NCBI GenBank assembly: GCA_037013685.1
Contig: CM072894.1
Coordinates: forward strand, 6,946,841-7,010,840
DNA length: 64,000 nt
Direction of reading: 5' to 3'
Origin: Acridotheres tristis
Lineage: Eukaryota; Chordata; Aves; Passeriformes; Sturnidae
Part shown: piece after piece, positions 13,501-27,339 of the stretch
How the letters are laid out: each line of letters begins with the position of its first letter
Position numbering within the stretch: the stretch's first letter is position 1
Translations under genes and position numbers: made by a program
Notes under the pieces: generated by a model
Told to the model about the DNA's origin: nothing
What the model saw: only the letters and a program-made list of their open reading frames with translations
Databases searched by the model: none

Positions 13501-15376
13501 TGTGATGTTCTCGGATTTAGTTCAAACAAGGCAGAGGCCTCTGACTGAGCAGAGCCACAGAGCACATAGCACTCTGGGAGCTACCTACATCATCATTACC
13601 CTTTTCTTAGACTCTGACTGATTATTAATGTAAGTATTTCCTAAAAAGTCTGAGTATTTGATGATTCAATCCAATGCAGAAATTGTCATTAATTTATTCC
13701 TTTATAAAGTAGTGTAGCATCACAGTATTTGTTAGAAACGTATTATGCATGTTTGTAGGACAGACAGTGAAGAGAGATACCTGCAAGTCATGCTGGCCTA
13801 AAACTCTGCAGTTGATGCCAGTGTTACTGGAAAAAGTCGTGGAGCCAGAACACCAACTGCTTTTTTCTTTTCCTTAAGACAGAATCTGAGATTCTCTGAA
13901 AAGTTTAAGAAACAGTAACAGGGCTAATATAATGTTAGCCATTGAGTTCTAGTTATGAAAATTCATTTTGAAGTTTAGAATTATAGTCGCTGTTAAAAAA
14001 CTTAGCTTTAAGGAGTAAAAGAGGGTGCAAACAAAGAGAAAACAATGTGCTAATGCCACAGGATAAACACAGAAAGATGAGACACCTGTGTGCTGCCTTT
14101 CAGTGAAAAGTTTTATAATAGAAGCAATAGAAGTCCTTGCTATGGGCTGGTTGTGGTTTTGAGGAAGTCATTGTCCTCCAGTGATTTCAGAAGGGAGAAG
14201 AACTAAGTCAACACTAAGTGCTTGGGGAATTGCTGTTTTGTTAATGGATATGTTTAGCCGTTTTGATTTCATTTATGGCACCGTGGGATTCTGCCTCATA
14301 ATGAAATTTGTGTTTGGTTTTCACTCATCATCCAAGGCACAAAAATCTTCAGATTTTCCATGTAAACATAGATGAATATAATAAAAGACTAAAAATAAAG
14401 AGGATAGACAGTATAAGACCATGAGAAAGAAAGTGGGAAGAGATTTTTGAGTCGGGGACAGACTAAATACAAATTGTTTACTCTGAAAAAGCAGCTAGAT
14501 GTTCTACAATTATATTTATTAATTTTCTTTTATTATAATGTGATGATTAGCTCTTTGGTTTGTGAAAGTACAGAGGAGTTTATTGACTTCATCATAACAA
14601 GGATAATGTATAATAATACAGAATCTGGCAAACAATAGTCAGCATAATGACCTAAAATCTCTTCAGACTCCCAAGTGTACCTTTCTAATGTACCTTGCCC
14701 TAAGTTAATTATTTGTCATATTGTGAATCAGCAATATCTTTCTGTTATTCAACTAGTCATAGAAGTACAATTTTTTTTTCAGCTGAAACTAGTAAGAATG
14801 AACATATATAGAAACTAAGAAGCTCACTTCTTATAATTACAAACAAAAAACAATGCAATTTTGGCATTTCTCCAATCCAAATCTAGAAGATATTCATTGT
14901 GTGAAAATTTGTAAACACTAGGATTTTTTCAGGGCTTAATCCTGACCATCATCAGGAGCTCTGATATGTTTTTAGCCTTTTTATTTGGAAATTTAGCTTG
15001 TAGAGGTAGCCAATATGTTTTAGCAAAGCAATCTGGAACATGAGAGTCACAAGCCTTGAGCATCTGCCGACCCTGTAATAAGAATGGAAGGATCTTTCCT
15101 GGTCATGAAGATAAGTTTTCAGGTTTGTATCTTCCTTTTTCCTGTACCTGGGACATCTTCCCAGTTTGAAAATTTATGTCTTTGTTTTAAAATGGTGCAT
15201 TCCTGCATGTAGCTGTTTACATGTAGAACAGGACTGGAGAAGGTCTCAGTCAGTGATTGCAGTCTTGATGTTTTCATTCAACTGCTATGAATAAAGTGGA
15301 TTAAATAATTCCTAAACGGATCACACCTCCACCACTCTACCCCCTCAATGATTATAAATCTTCATTAATTCATACT

Positions 15377-15403
15377 CTTAAGTATGCTTAAGTATTAAGT
15401 ATT
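15377..15403 (+). repeat. Degenerate short tandem repeat, CTTAAGTAT type
   Basis: CTTAAGTAT occurs twice in tandem, followed by a truncated third copy (TAAGTAT). This is a small local duplication, probably from replication slippage. Confidence 0.6.
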
Positions 15404-18400
15404 GCTCTTGTTATAGCACTGCTTTAAACAGTTGTAGTTTTACTCTTTTTTTCATTTGATAAACATCTAGAGGGCAATCACACCTGTTCTAGTCTTTATT
15501 TTATCAGGTTGAACAGGTAAAGTTTTGTTTCACAGTGTAAGATTGTGTTTTTCTGTAATTCTAAAAATCTTCCAATCTATTCTTACCTTTCTTAAACAAG
15601 AACAATCCACACTCTACTAACTCAATATTAGGGGCAGTTTCCAACACTATCAACTGGTATTGAGAGTTCATCTTCTGTGATTCCTATTGCATCCAGGTTT
15701 TAATCGTTTTACGATTTTAACTAATTAGATCATAATTAATCATATTATTCTTGAGGTGCATGGGTCTACATTTTCTTATACTTAGCTTGGTCCCATTTCT
15801 ATTGTATCTGCTGTTGAGATATCAAATTTGATAGGTCACTTTCCTGCATATTTGCTGAAAATACTCCCCATTTTAACTCGTTGAGCTCCATAGTTTGCTC
15901 AGTATAAACATGACAAAAATGTGCCTCATAACTAACCTTTTAGGGTGTCTTGTTTTTCCCTTTAACATCAACAGCAGTTACCTCTCATTTAGCCAAACTT
16001 CCCTTCTTAGATCTTTTTTATATCTGAAATCCAGGACAACAGGCAGTGACACAATATTAAATACTTAAGTAGAATCTAGAAGAAGTACATTTATTTGAAT
16101 TCCTTTGCTTTTGAGTACCATCTGTCTTATCAAAGATACCCACTTCATCTGGTGCCATATATCATTGTCAGGTCTTTGTTTCATTCTATCACATTTTCCA
16201 GTAAGTCTTTTAAAATATTCTCTCAAATGACTCCTGAATCTCACATACTGCTGAGGTCAGTCTGGTAAGACTGTAGGTGTCTGTTGGAGCAATTGCTTTT
16301 CCATTTCAATATGCAAGAGTAATAGTCTAGGTTTGGAAATTTATTTTTGGTTTATGTCTGGTACAAAACTCTGAAATCCTTTAGTCATGCTGTTTAAAAA
16401 AAAAAGCCATATTTTATGGCATGGCCATCATGCTGGGAAAAACCATGCAGCAGGTCTGGAAAAAAAATGTGGGGGTTTTTATTACCTTTGTCATTTTTCA
16501 TGTCAAATATTCAGTCTCTTGGTACTCCACATATCATTCTATATGGAGACTCAATGCTGCCTGTTTAAATTTTTCTATATCTGCTTAACCAAGCTATTTT
16601 TCACAGGATGTGCATTTCTCCTGTAAGGAGGCATAAGCAGCCATTTCCAAAATCTTATGCAATTTAGAAAGGTAGACCTCAGTGGCTTTATTGTCCTTCT
16701 TTTCTCAAACTTTTACATTGTTATATAAAGCGTTGGTTTTGAAACAAGCTTTGATAAAAATAGTACAAGCAAGGGATGTATTAAATGCAGGAATAAAAAG
16801 TACATTGGCTAACTGAGAATACAATAGAAAAATACGTAAGCAAACTGACAACTCAGTCAAAGTTCTCTTTATTTACTTTTTGTAGATAGTGACTTCTTGA
16901 AGCCACTATTTTTATTTTTTTCTGAACACAAAAGAGAGGTATTTTATTAATTAGGACTGGCATTTAGTCCACATTTTCTGGAACATGCTTATACCTGTAA
17001 CACAAAATAATTTTTTTCAAAAATAATTAATTGAAAGATATTTCAGTGGAGCCTGGAGTTGATCCTTGCTTCTTGGAATTGTTGTGCTGAGAAACAGATG
17101 AAAAAAAATGTTCTTAAAGCTATAAAATGCAGGCCAAAAAGCTTGGTGTTTGAGTGGGTTTGGATGCCTATTTTTCTTTGTTAAATAGTTGTTTAATATA
17201 AGTAAATGCTGTTCTATCCCCTGTTTTGGAGCTTAGCTTTGCTGGAGAATATGTGAAATGGTTCTGATGTGGATCAGGACCAGCTGTATTAGTGCAACAA
17301 TAAACATGGTCTTGTCACTTTTGGATAGTGTTAAGCAGACTTGGTGAGTCATCTTTCATGTACAATGGACGGAAGAGTAATTCTTTCCAGTGTGAAAAGT
17401 GAAATTCTGTGGTTTGAATAGCTCGATTCATGAGAATTTAGCTCTTGTTCCGTGGAAAACAGTAGAATCCAGAGGAGGAATACAGAGTTCTTCTTAGGGT
17501 AGCTATCTTTGTGTGGAAATATTTAGGACAGCTATGGATGACTCAGTGATTGGTGAAGGATTAGTGGTCATGAGCTGTAGCATCTTAAATCCCTTTGCAG
17601 ATGATCCTATTTGGATTTTGAATATGCTTTAATTTGTGCTCATTAACTTCACATAGCTAATTGAGTCTTTCCTGAACATCTCTGCATGAGTCCAGATGTT
17701 CTTTTGAAAGATCATGAGAAAATTTATTTTAGAAGACCCTGAGAAATTCTTTATAGTCCTTGACGTGTTTGACACTATTATGCTGTAGTCATCCAATGCC
17801 CACATTAACCAGTCTTAATGACCAGGGCAAAATGAGGCTATTTCAAATAACTCTGCCAATTACAAACAGCTTGTGTCACTCTCTAGACATTTGTGAAACC
17901 TTGGTTCTTAATATTTCATTTTATCTTTTATTCCCTATTGCTTTGCAGTACTAATCAAGTTAATGCACAACTGAGTATTATGAACTGTATAGAAGATTTG
18001 GCATATATCTTTGGGGGAGAAAAGATGATTTTGATAGTATTATTGAAAGGACAATAGGTCCAAAATTTGCTGCCCACTGATTCTAAATGTTGGTCATACA
18101 TCAGAAGTCAGACAAAGATAGAGACAAAACAAGCAAAATAGAAGAAAGCAGATTCGGTATAGACATATCTTGAAATCAACACTGATACTGTTGTTTGCAG
18201 AATATTTCAGGTGTCCTTACTGAGATGCAACCCAGCATGGGCTTAGGTACCCACTCAAATAGCATTTTGCATATCCTGAGCCTTTTTTGCAAGCTCTGCA
18301 GAGAGAAATGGGACCGGAGTAGTTGACAGATTTAAAACACATCTCTAAGGCTTGCTGTGGCAGGTACAGGGGTGGCAGCATTAGCAAATGCAGACCTGAA

Positions 18401-20673
18401 CCCTTCTGCCCTTACTGGAAGTGGCTGTCAGAGGCTGGCTTTGGCCAGAAGCTGTGTGCTGCCAAGTGATGCTGCTGCCAGGTGGTCTTCAGTCAGATAC
18501 TGAGTTCTGTTGATGCAATTACAGGGCTTTTGTGTTGGAGCTGGCTGCTGACAGTGCTTGCTGAAGTTAATATGATTGTTCTGTGATATTCCCTTAGCCA
18601 ACACCCCCAGGATGCTGGGAAGTGGGGATGACACAATCATAATTTAAGCAGGTTTTTGATATGGAATTGTTCCAGCACGAGGCCAGATAATATCGAGGCT
18701 GTTGTGTAAATCAAGCTGTTACACAACTTAGGTATTTTTCTTTTATTTCTTCATTTAGGGGAGCAGGTTCTCTATATCTCTTTTGTCAATGACTTAGTGG
18801 TACAGTCTTTTTCTTATGAGTGCAGGATGCAGAGACTTTTATACATTCCATCAGTGATGATTTGCACCAAATTGTTGCATGAAATGGTTTAATAAGTTGT
18901 AGCTTGGCTTGTTAGTCAGCTCCATGATGGAAGTACTGAGTATGTGGTTCCTCTTCTTCCTGTGTTTCCTAAGAATGCCAAGGGTCATTTGCCTAGTTCC
19001 AATTTTGTTGGAAATATTCAATTTAATTTTCTGTAAAAGTGTTGTCTTTTACATCAAGCAAACGATGGTTTTGGTCAAGAAATAAATCAGCTACAAATTA
19101 GTCAAGCATTGAGGAAAGAGCAACTTCACCTTTAGTTTTTCAATTGTTATTTTTTAATGCATCTAAATTTAAGTCACCCATTCTAGGAATAACTTTTCAG
19201 AAGGAACAGCTGCCAAGAGGGAATACATTTTAGAATTTGTTTGTAGGAACATGAAATGATGTTCTGCAGCCCTAAAATAAAAGCCCAGTACAAGACTTCA
19301 AAGCCTTACTAGGAAAATACACCAGCTTTCCTGTGGGCTTCCTGGAGAGCTGAAACCATAATGGGCTAAATGGATAGAAGATTTAATACTGCAGTTTCAT
19401 AAATTTATTGACTTTTCTAAATAGCAAATATAACTGTCCCTTGTTCCCAGCAGATGACAATATAAATATAAAGAAACTCCAGTATTCCCCAGGGGATTGA
19501 ATGTGAGAATTAACATGGGGGAAATAAACAATAAGACTTGCATGTTATCTTTTTTCCTGTATATTTCCAGTATTTATCAGACAGGTAATTTTCAGCAGTC
19601 AGAAATAGACTATAGGGTGTATAATTAAGAATTAGTAAAAGAACAGGATGTTACCTCAGTAAAGGGGATTATGTTTAAGAGAATGAAGCTCATCAGCAAC
19701 GCTGTAATAATTCCTATGAATGTATCCAAAAGGATGCTGAACTGCAGAGACACAGTCAAAACCAAACAAAATCTCACAGTACCTTGCAATGAGTTTTTAT
19801 AGAAGAGCTGCCAAATTAAAGAACAGATTAAGCAAAAACAATAAAGATTTGTGAAAAAAAAAAGTGAAATAAAATGGTTAATGTGAAATGTAAAGAACCT
19901 GGAATTGTAAACTGCTAGATTAATGTAAGGATTCCATAAATGCTGTGATGAAAAAGTGGCATTCTGTAAATAACCAGAAGGAGCTTAGCTCTGAATCTAA
20001 AACGTATTAGAGAGATGGATTTAGACAAAGACAAATGTCAGCAATGTTGAGACAGAAAAACAAGTTAATAGTTGCACCTTGGACATTCTGCAAAGCCCTT
20101 CAGTGAGACAGAGAAAAATTATCCATAATCAGAGAGAAAGGTGGCTACAAATGGGTTTGACAGAGTGAAGATGGAATATGTACAGTACACAGGGAAAGAG
20201 AAAGGGGGAAGATTCCTTGGTTCCACCAGAATTATGATCCTGGGAATGGGAAACGTAAGATGGGCATAAAAGTTATTAGAAACAGAACTACTAAAAGGTG
20301 CTGCTAAAATTCTTAAAAATTCTAAAGAGGAGAAACTAAATTCAGTGGCAAAGTTCTCTCTAAAATCATTAGGGCCAGGTCAGATGTTGGGGTCAGAAAA
20401 GGAAGGGAACAGCAGGCAAATGGCAAGGATGCCAATAAGAGGAATACCAAGACACAACTGGGATGGTATTGAGTGTGTAAAAGGCTAAATTGCTATTAGC
20501 AGCTTATGCTTTCTGTCTGAAGACAGCACGTACTGTTTGCTCAAACCATGATGTAGAAATATTTTTGCCCAGTCAAGATATCTTTTAACTTCCTCTTGTG
20601 AGCTTACAGAATCTTAAAGATGGATCATTTTTCCAAAAAATTTCAAGTAATGTTGATGCATTTCTGTGAAGGT

Positions 20674-20692
20674 TATATATATATATATATAT
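20674..20692. repeat. (TA)n microsatellite
   Basis: Nineteen bases of uninterrupted TA dinucleotide repeat are present. This is likely polymorphic and has no other evident role. Confidence 0.9.
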
Positions 20693-21061
20693 GCTATAAA
20701 ATTAAAGATCTATGCAGAATTATTCTGCTTGTTCCCATGAAAAACATGCATATTCCAAATCAAAAGCTGTTATTACCATTATCAGTTGGATATTTTAAAA
20801 CCACATTATTATTTCATAGTCAGGAAAATATTTTAGTGATTAACTGTGGTTGTCTTTGCTAGGGAACACCTCGTTCATTCTGTCAGATACTCCCTTCTGG
20901 CAGTGGAAAGGACTGCAAACCCTTTCACATCCCAAATGGGTATATGGCTAGCTTGTGTGTTTTCCAATAACTCTTTAGGGAATTCTGCTTCTTGCTTCAG
21001 ACTTTCCCTTTTGATGTAATGGGCTGTCTGCAATGTGGTAACTGCATTGTATTTCTCTTTC

Positions 21062-21087
21062 TTTTTTTTTTTTTTATTTTTTTTTTT
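21062..21087 (-). repeat. T14-A-T11 homopolymer run
   Basis: The run reads as poly(A) on the minus strand. The minus-strand sequence leading into it (plus strand 21088 onward) shows no AATAAA close to the junction and no recognisable gene body. A simple homopolymer is therefore preferred over a retroposon tail. Confidence 0.8.
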
Positions 21088-22000
21088 GAATGAACACAAT
21101 TTTCCAAAAGTTCACCTTGTAATTATACAGTTACTGTAGGGAATGCATTCTCCAAGAAACAAAACAGAAGGATCATATAGGAGGAAAAAATAATTTAAAT
21201 ATTTGGGGAATTTGAATTGTTTCTGTGTCTCAGATCTGTGCAGAATGGACACTGCAGTGTTTTTTCCAAACTAATATTGTTCACTTATATTGGAATTCTC
21301 AGTTATATGAATCCATGCTGTGAATTCTTCAGGATGGTATTGTCATTTCACTTCTTGTGTTCTGTCTTTGCCAGCAGCAACTTTTACTCATGTAAGGTTC
21401 TGCACTTAATTTTTTATTTCTTTAAAGGTCTCAGAATATGGTATAGCATTACCCAGTCTCCTAGGTCATCACCCTACTTTTCTTCTAATACCTGTACTTG
21501 TACGTTTTCAAGCCACAGCAATTTGGCCCTAACTAATCTAATGACCTGGAGTCTTAAATATGGGCCAAGTTACACAGGAAAATGTGTTTATTTGTGAATT
21601 TCCTTTCTAAATGAAGATGCAATTAAGGTTTATTCCTATATTTAAACATCCAGTTTTGGAACTAAGTGGTAGGTTTTCCTGAATTTTGAAAATCTTGAGG
21701 AATTAAACATAAATTTAAAAGCCACTTTACCCCCCAAAAATCTCTGTTCCTCCTAAGCCACAAATTCTGCATCCCTACATAAAATGCACAAATAGATTTT
21801 ATGTCTGTTTCTTCACTGGGCTGGGCATTGGACCACAGGAGAAGGAATTTATATTCACCAGAATGAATCTGATGCTCCACCCCCCCTCACGGAGCAACAA
21901 CATGAAGAAGTCACTGTGTCCATCTCTGGTGATAACAGTCTGCTGGTTATGATTTGCCTAAATTGGATCTAGCCCAATAACTGCAGGTCTGCAGATTTCA

Positions 22001-22480
22001 TCACTGTGGGAAGGATAAGCATAAATAATTGGCAAAGAGATTTCCTATGTGTGGTTTCTTATGTTCCACTACAATGAGCGTATTTAAGCACGCGCCGATA
22101 ACCATTACAAACACATTCAAAAACGGGAGAATGCAGTATTTCTTTCTCCAATACTCTTGTATAATGGAGAGGTGGTTGAAGACTGCTGCACCTGCAGCCT
22201 TTGTGTGCAGACACCCAAAGGTGGTGGTCAAGTGATGTCGGAGAGGACGGCGGGAGCGTGGAGCACCTTTGCCGGGGTGGGATTTGGCACAATGGCTGGC
22301 TTGCACTGTAAGAACAGCCTGTGCAGAGAGGACACTCACTAATTAATCCATTGGCTGCATTTTTAAACGTGTTCTGAATCTCAGAAGACTGTTTCAAACC
22401 GCTACAAATTTGCCAAAACCAGAAAATACTTGCCTGAGGCCTCAGGATTTATGCCTGTGGGATTAAGCCCAGGCTTTGTA
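22001..22480. promoter_or_regulatory. Candidate conserved regulatory element (CpG-retaining)
   Basis: CpG dinucleotides cluster here: about five near 22078-22125 and five between about 22238 and 22277, against a CpG-poor background. The right half carries homeodomain-type words, including TAATTAATCC near 22340 and GGATTAAGCC near 22460, which fit OTX/CRX-like sites. Because few stops occur, both strands are open for 60-112 codons, including a minus-strand frame at 22001-22339 with a hydrophobic stretch. No protein family was recognised and no frame is favoured. A conserved enhancer is the preferred reading. An exon or a small unmethylated CpG patch are alternatives. Confidence 0.3.
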
Positions 22481-23929
22481 GTCAAGCCCTTCTTACTTGT
22501 GCCACAAAATGTTAAAAGGATCTGTTGGCAAGGTGCTTGCAGCTTGTCTTCCTTTTAATGTGAGAGTACACCGAGTACAGCAATCACATCCTGACAGTGA
22601 TCTTTGCCCATTGCCCTGCCCACTGCTGATTCCCTGTGTTACAGTCGTTCCTCTTGGGAGCCATTCCATGGTGAGTCAGCAGCAGCAATGGAAGCAGCTG
22701 GATTTTGTGTTTCAGATGCCAGAGACTTTGCAGTGGTTTTCATCAGGGACATATAGAGAGGGGCAACTGCATTATAGTTATTTATCAGGACTTATATTAT
22801 TTAGTACGGTTTTATGGAAAAGGTTATGTTAGATTTTGAAAAAACACAGCTTGCTTTATACTGGCTGGTCAGTCAGATGGAGTGGTGGTTTTCTAATGAG
22901 TCAGACAGTGAAAAGAAAATCTCTGAAACCCCTTGGTCTAGTTCTCGCTCAAAGGCCAAAGCAAATTTTCCTTTTTGAGGAACCATTCTGTCAGAGACAT
23001 GTCACTTGTATGTACATATAAAATATTTGACTACTATATCTGGCATGGGTAGACAAAGTGAGCTTCAACTTTCTTGTGTACCTACCTCTAAAATGAATAG
23101 TGTACTTATATAAAACTCATCTGTAGAATATGATCAAAACCTGTCTGAAAATAACATTTTCTAAAAGGAAAAAGTTACCTCACTGTAACACTTCATGTCA
23201 GAAAATACTGACAAATATTCCTTACAAAGCAGCCAAAGGCAAGGAAATAAATTTAAAAAAAAAATTGCACATTACTCTCGTACAATTTTAAACAGGCTAT
23301 GTAAATATGGGTGATCAAAATTATACTTAAATATAGGAGTTTGTAAGAATGAAATATCTAATGATAATCTTCCTACAGAAGAAAGTATATATAATAACTT
23401 TTAAAAAATTAAATAAAAAATAATTTAAAAGCTGCCAAGAAAAATATGGAGGAAGATGTCAGAAGTAGAAAAGATGAATTATGAAACCAGGGAGAAACTA
23501 AAACAATTCTCCTCTGTTCATTTATCTACTGTAGTGGCTGAGCAATATTATTTATTTGTGCTTTTTCACCATGGCAGTAGCTGAAGTTTTATCTCCTGGC
23601 AATGCCTAAGGTGAATTCTGTGTACCTATGGATACTCATGCAGCCTGTCCATGCCTGAATGATATCCATGTCCCAAAATGAGGGAGGCCTCCATTTGATT
23701 CTGTGTACAAATAGAGCTATAGGACATTGTGGTTTTGCCTGAAAAATTTTGTACATTTCTAAAGAAATTTTGTAAAGACAAAGCCCAATTTTTTATCCAA
23801 GCAAGGGAAGTTATCTGGAACCAAGGTTTTACTGGCATCAGCTAAAGTGAGGACAATTTTCCTTCTCTGTGATTGCAGCAGAAGATGAAGTGTTCTCAAG
23901 CCAGCTGCAGTGTACTGGGCCAGAGTCTT

Positions 23930-24090
23930 TGGATTAAAAAAACGTGTGCTGTGACCCGGGCAGAGTCATCACGCAGCTGATACAGAACAACAAGTCATTC
24001 CTAGGAACAGCTGCTACACCAAGCAAAGCTCCTAACCCTTCCAGTGTCAGCGAGCCCTGTCAGGTCCTAATTAATTTAAAGAAACTCTAT
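23930..24090. promoter_or_regulatory. Candidate conserved regulatory element
   Basis: This patch of about 160 bp has four or more CpGs, a CAGCTG E-box, an AP-1-like GAGTCATC and, at its right side, CCTAATTAATTTAAAG, a homeodomain-type AT core. Its texture differs from the surrounding AT-rich filler. No coding frame is favoured. The call rests on word content only. Confidence 0.25.
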
Positions 24091-24824
24091 TATCTCAAAA
24101 AATGCAACACTTCTCCTGAATAGCATTTTAGTGTGCAGACTGCTTTGCAGTTCCCAGAGTTTTGGTCACCAGGAAAGCTCTTGTGTCCAAAGCTGTGCTC
24201 TCAGACCTACTCCCAGCAGAGTCATCAGTTTAGTCCCACCGGTTTTGTATGTGTGTATATAATTTAAACAGTGTGTTTCACATTTCAGTGGTAGTGGTAG
24301 CATCAAGTTTGCCAAGAGGAACAGTTGGCTCTCCAAAGGTTTCCAGTACGTGTCCCCAAAACATGCCAAGCTAAATGACACAAGGTGACTGGCACCAAGG
24401 ACAGTCAGGCAAGCATGGCTAGTGCAGGGCAGAGCTCTTCCCAGGCACAAAAGTTGTAGTTTCATAGGATCCTTCATAGACTGCAGATACAGCCAGTTCC
24501 TTTTATCTGCCCAGTCACATGCCTGTTATTAAATTATTGCCATCTGTTAGTTGGAAACTCCTTTTAGAAGCACAAAAGAGCCAACTACAGGGATATCTGG
24601 GTTAAAAGAATTCTACTTTACCCTGTAGAGTGATTTTTCTCTCATAACACATCAGTCTTGTATCATAACATAAATGGTATGGGAATAGTAGTGAGAGCTG
24701 TGGGAAATGTGTTAGGAAATGGGAAAGGTGTTAATTTTCAAACTTCTGAATCAAATGGATGACTTAATTCCAGTTTTCTCCAAAGCAGTTCCATGACTGC
24801 TGCAAAGCATTCAGGCATGTTTTT

Positions 24825-24879
24825 TGTTGGGGGTGGTTGGTTGGTTTGGGATTTTTGTGGTGTATTGTGTGTGTGTGTG
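24825..24879 (+). repeat. G/T-rich tract with (TG)7
   Basis: The plus strand is almost entirely G and T. It contains G runs (24829-24833 and 24848-24850), GGTT repeats and seven TG units at 24866-24879. It resembles the longer tract at 41022-41100. Confidence 0.8.
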
Positions 24880-25221
24880 CAAACACAGGAAAAAGGAAAC
24901 TTAAGTTCCTGTCTTGCACAATTTGATCTTAAGGAGGTTGGTAAGCAGCAGTTGCTGTAAATTATGTCTTTTATTCATGTCAGCTTCAGCAAATGAAATG
25001 ATCAGGTAGTTTGGAATATCTTGGCCGGTTAGCATTGACTTGTGTTTGCTGCCAAGCTTGACAAGAAAAATCTTGTATTATGTCTCATGGGCTTTTTATT
25101 AATAATTTTTAAATGCAAATAATGCAGGTTTTGGATCAACTGTCCAGCTGTGTGGAATTACAGTGCTCCCTGAGTCGTTTGCTGCTCTATCAATATCATC
25201 AAACATTGCATCCATACCCAC

Positions 25222-25426
25222 CTGTGATTTTCACTGCATACTGGGAAGGCAGCTGAGGGATTTCCCTTGTATAAACTTCTGCTGAAGATGCTACATCCTG
25301 TCTCTGCACATGAATGGCCCAGTTTTCAGGACAAACCAAACTGATATACTGTAGGAATGAGTGTTTTCTTTCTCTCTCACTAAGAACATTCTTAAGCGCT
25401 TCGAACTTTCCTTCCCTTGCAATGTT
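25222..25426 (-). other. Possible exon, minus strand (unconfirmed)
   Basis: A minus-strand frame (stop at 25199) has unusually protein-like residue use for this window, with mixed charged and hydrophobic residues. It would end as an exon at 25222 with a near-consensus donor, CAG|GTGGGT. A plausible acceptor, CCACTATGCAG, gives an exon start at 25426 and a length of 205 bp, about 68 codons. Alternative acceptors lie inside. I recognise no domain. The frame length (82 codons) is common by chance here, so a splice-like accident is more likely than a real exon. Confidence 0.15.
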
Positions 25427-27339
25427 CTGCATAGTGGTAGTTGACATCAGTAACTGCTATTTATAATTTTTAGTAACCATTTAGGGTATGTTAGAGTATG
25501 TTTCTAGCCTTTTATGTAGGTCTTATATGAGATACAGTATAAATTGCCTTAATATTTTTTCCATCTTCTACCTCTTTACTGTTATTTTTGCAAAAGATAT
25601 TTTATGAAGTATGGAGATATTTCAGCTTTGAGAAGTGACTGAAATCTGATGACCCTTAGATGACAAGCCATTTTGACTTCCTATGTGTGAGGACAGAAAA
25701 CTTTTTCCATTAATACAGTATTTAGTATTTTCTACTGAGTAAATGTCCTCTAACTTTAACTTGGTCACTTTTTATTTAATTTTTAATTCCTCTTTCCTTC
25801 CTGTGCATTTCTATCAAAACTTTCTTCCTGTGACTCTCATTAAATGTGACCTCATCAAGGCGCTGGAATTTCAAGATTTATCCAATTCCTTCTTCTTAAT
25901 GAATTCTCCCCAAAAAAATTTCTCAGCTAGGTGGAGTCCCTTTTTACTTAAGTAACTTTGCTCGACCTAATTTTGTCTTGACCCATTTCTGTATGTCCTT
26001 AATGATCTCCATGGCTTTTGAAACCTGGGCAACTACTGTTTAGAAGAGCTAAATGAAGGTGTTTTAATATAACTATTATTAAAACAGTGAGGTTTGTTGC
26101 AGAAAACATATAAAGCTGCAGATGCAATTAAGCTCTTCTTCCATCCCACTCCCCCCCATTCATGCACTGCTCAGTGGAAACACATTCTGGCAAAGACAAA
26201 AAGCTGTGGCTAAACAACATTAGTGGATGAGTCACTTGGAGAGAATTGGAAAGAAAGAAAAAAAAACCCACAAGCCTCTGCTGCTTGATAAGAACAAAAC
26301 TAGGTCCAGATGGTCTCTGTAAATCTTCCCATACTTTCCTGAAGAAGAGAGCACAGAACCATCAAGAGCCACACTTATGTTTTCAGTAGCTCACCTTTTC
26401 TTGGTGCAACAGGGACTTTCAAGCACAGGGGAACCTTCAGGTTTTGCACAGATCAAGATCAATCAGGCCATGCCGAGCACCCTGTTGCTTGCAGAGGTGT
26501 TGATAACAGTTTAATCAGGATTATAACAAATTATTTGGAATAGCAGTTTGATTACTAATATGAATGACTGAAAGTATGGGAGTGAAAGAACTTAATTTCA
26601 GTGCCATGACTTTGCAGAGACCAGTGCAACCCACAGCTCTGGTTGAAGAGGATCCCTGGCCAGATTCCAGGACAGATGGAGTCTCTGGAGTAATGACAAT
26701 GAAGCAAACCCTAATAAGCATGTGCAGGCTTAGTGTTTGAAATGTTTGTGTTCAGCAAGCTTTGGTGGGTTTTCATAAGAAAAGTGAAATATGTTAGGGC
26801 ATGTCCTGTCAAATTTCCACACTTTGTTCCTTGGTTTGGTGATGTGAAAGGCTTTCAAAGAATAAACATTATTTCTCTCCTTTGCTTCGTTTTCAGAAGT
26901 GAAAGAAGTGTTTTTTTCTGAGATTGTTCCTTATTATGCTTCCATACTAGTGTGAGAGAGTTTGGTCTTGGATGATTTCTACTGAAGTAGCTAGAACTGT
27001 ACAAACTTCTAAAAGTGGAACTGTGTGGTGACACACCTGGTGCAAATGTGATCAAGATGTTACCAGCATGGTGTGAGGTGTGTGTATGTTTGTGAGCCTG
27101 TGTTCAGGGCAGTACCTGTGCTTCTGCATCAGCATCATAAATGCATTGTGTTTTCCACTGCTACACCATCAGGAAAATAGCCTTGATATAAGAAGTGTGT
27201 TCAAGATACTGTGTTACTATATGGGTAATTCTAATTTATGTAGATTAAAGCTTCTGAGAGTGTTAGCTAATGATTAAAACTCTGTTAAATAGGACCCTTC
27301 AAGTTTAACTCGTAGCTCTGCATAGCCATTGGCTGCTGT

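Larger units (their letters stand above)
13501..21900. other. AT-rich non-coding DNA with simple repeats
   Basis: No gene or interspersed repeat was recognised. Small features are the degenerate CTTAAGTAT repeat at 15377-15403, a TA dinucleotide run at 20674-20692 and a T-rich run at 21062-21087. The 126-codon plus-strand frame at 21217-21597 is hydrophobic and cysteine-rich with no recognisable domain, and its length is within chance expectation. Confidence 0.6.

Noticed and set aside
21217..21597. 126-codon plus-strand frame rich in aromatic residues and cysteine
   Set aside because: This composition follows from T-rich DNA, and the length is within chance expectation.
22001..22339. 112-codon minus-strand frame with a hydrophobic segment, considered as a membrane protein exon
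   Set aside because: Other frames on both strands are open across the same patch, which is explained by fewer stops in CpG-richer sequence. No family was recognised.
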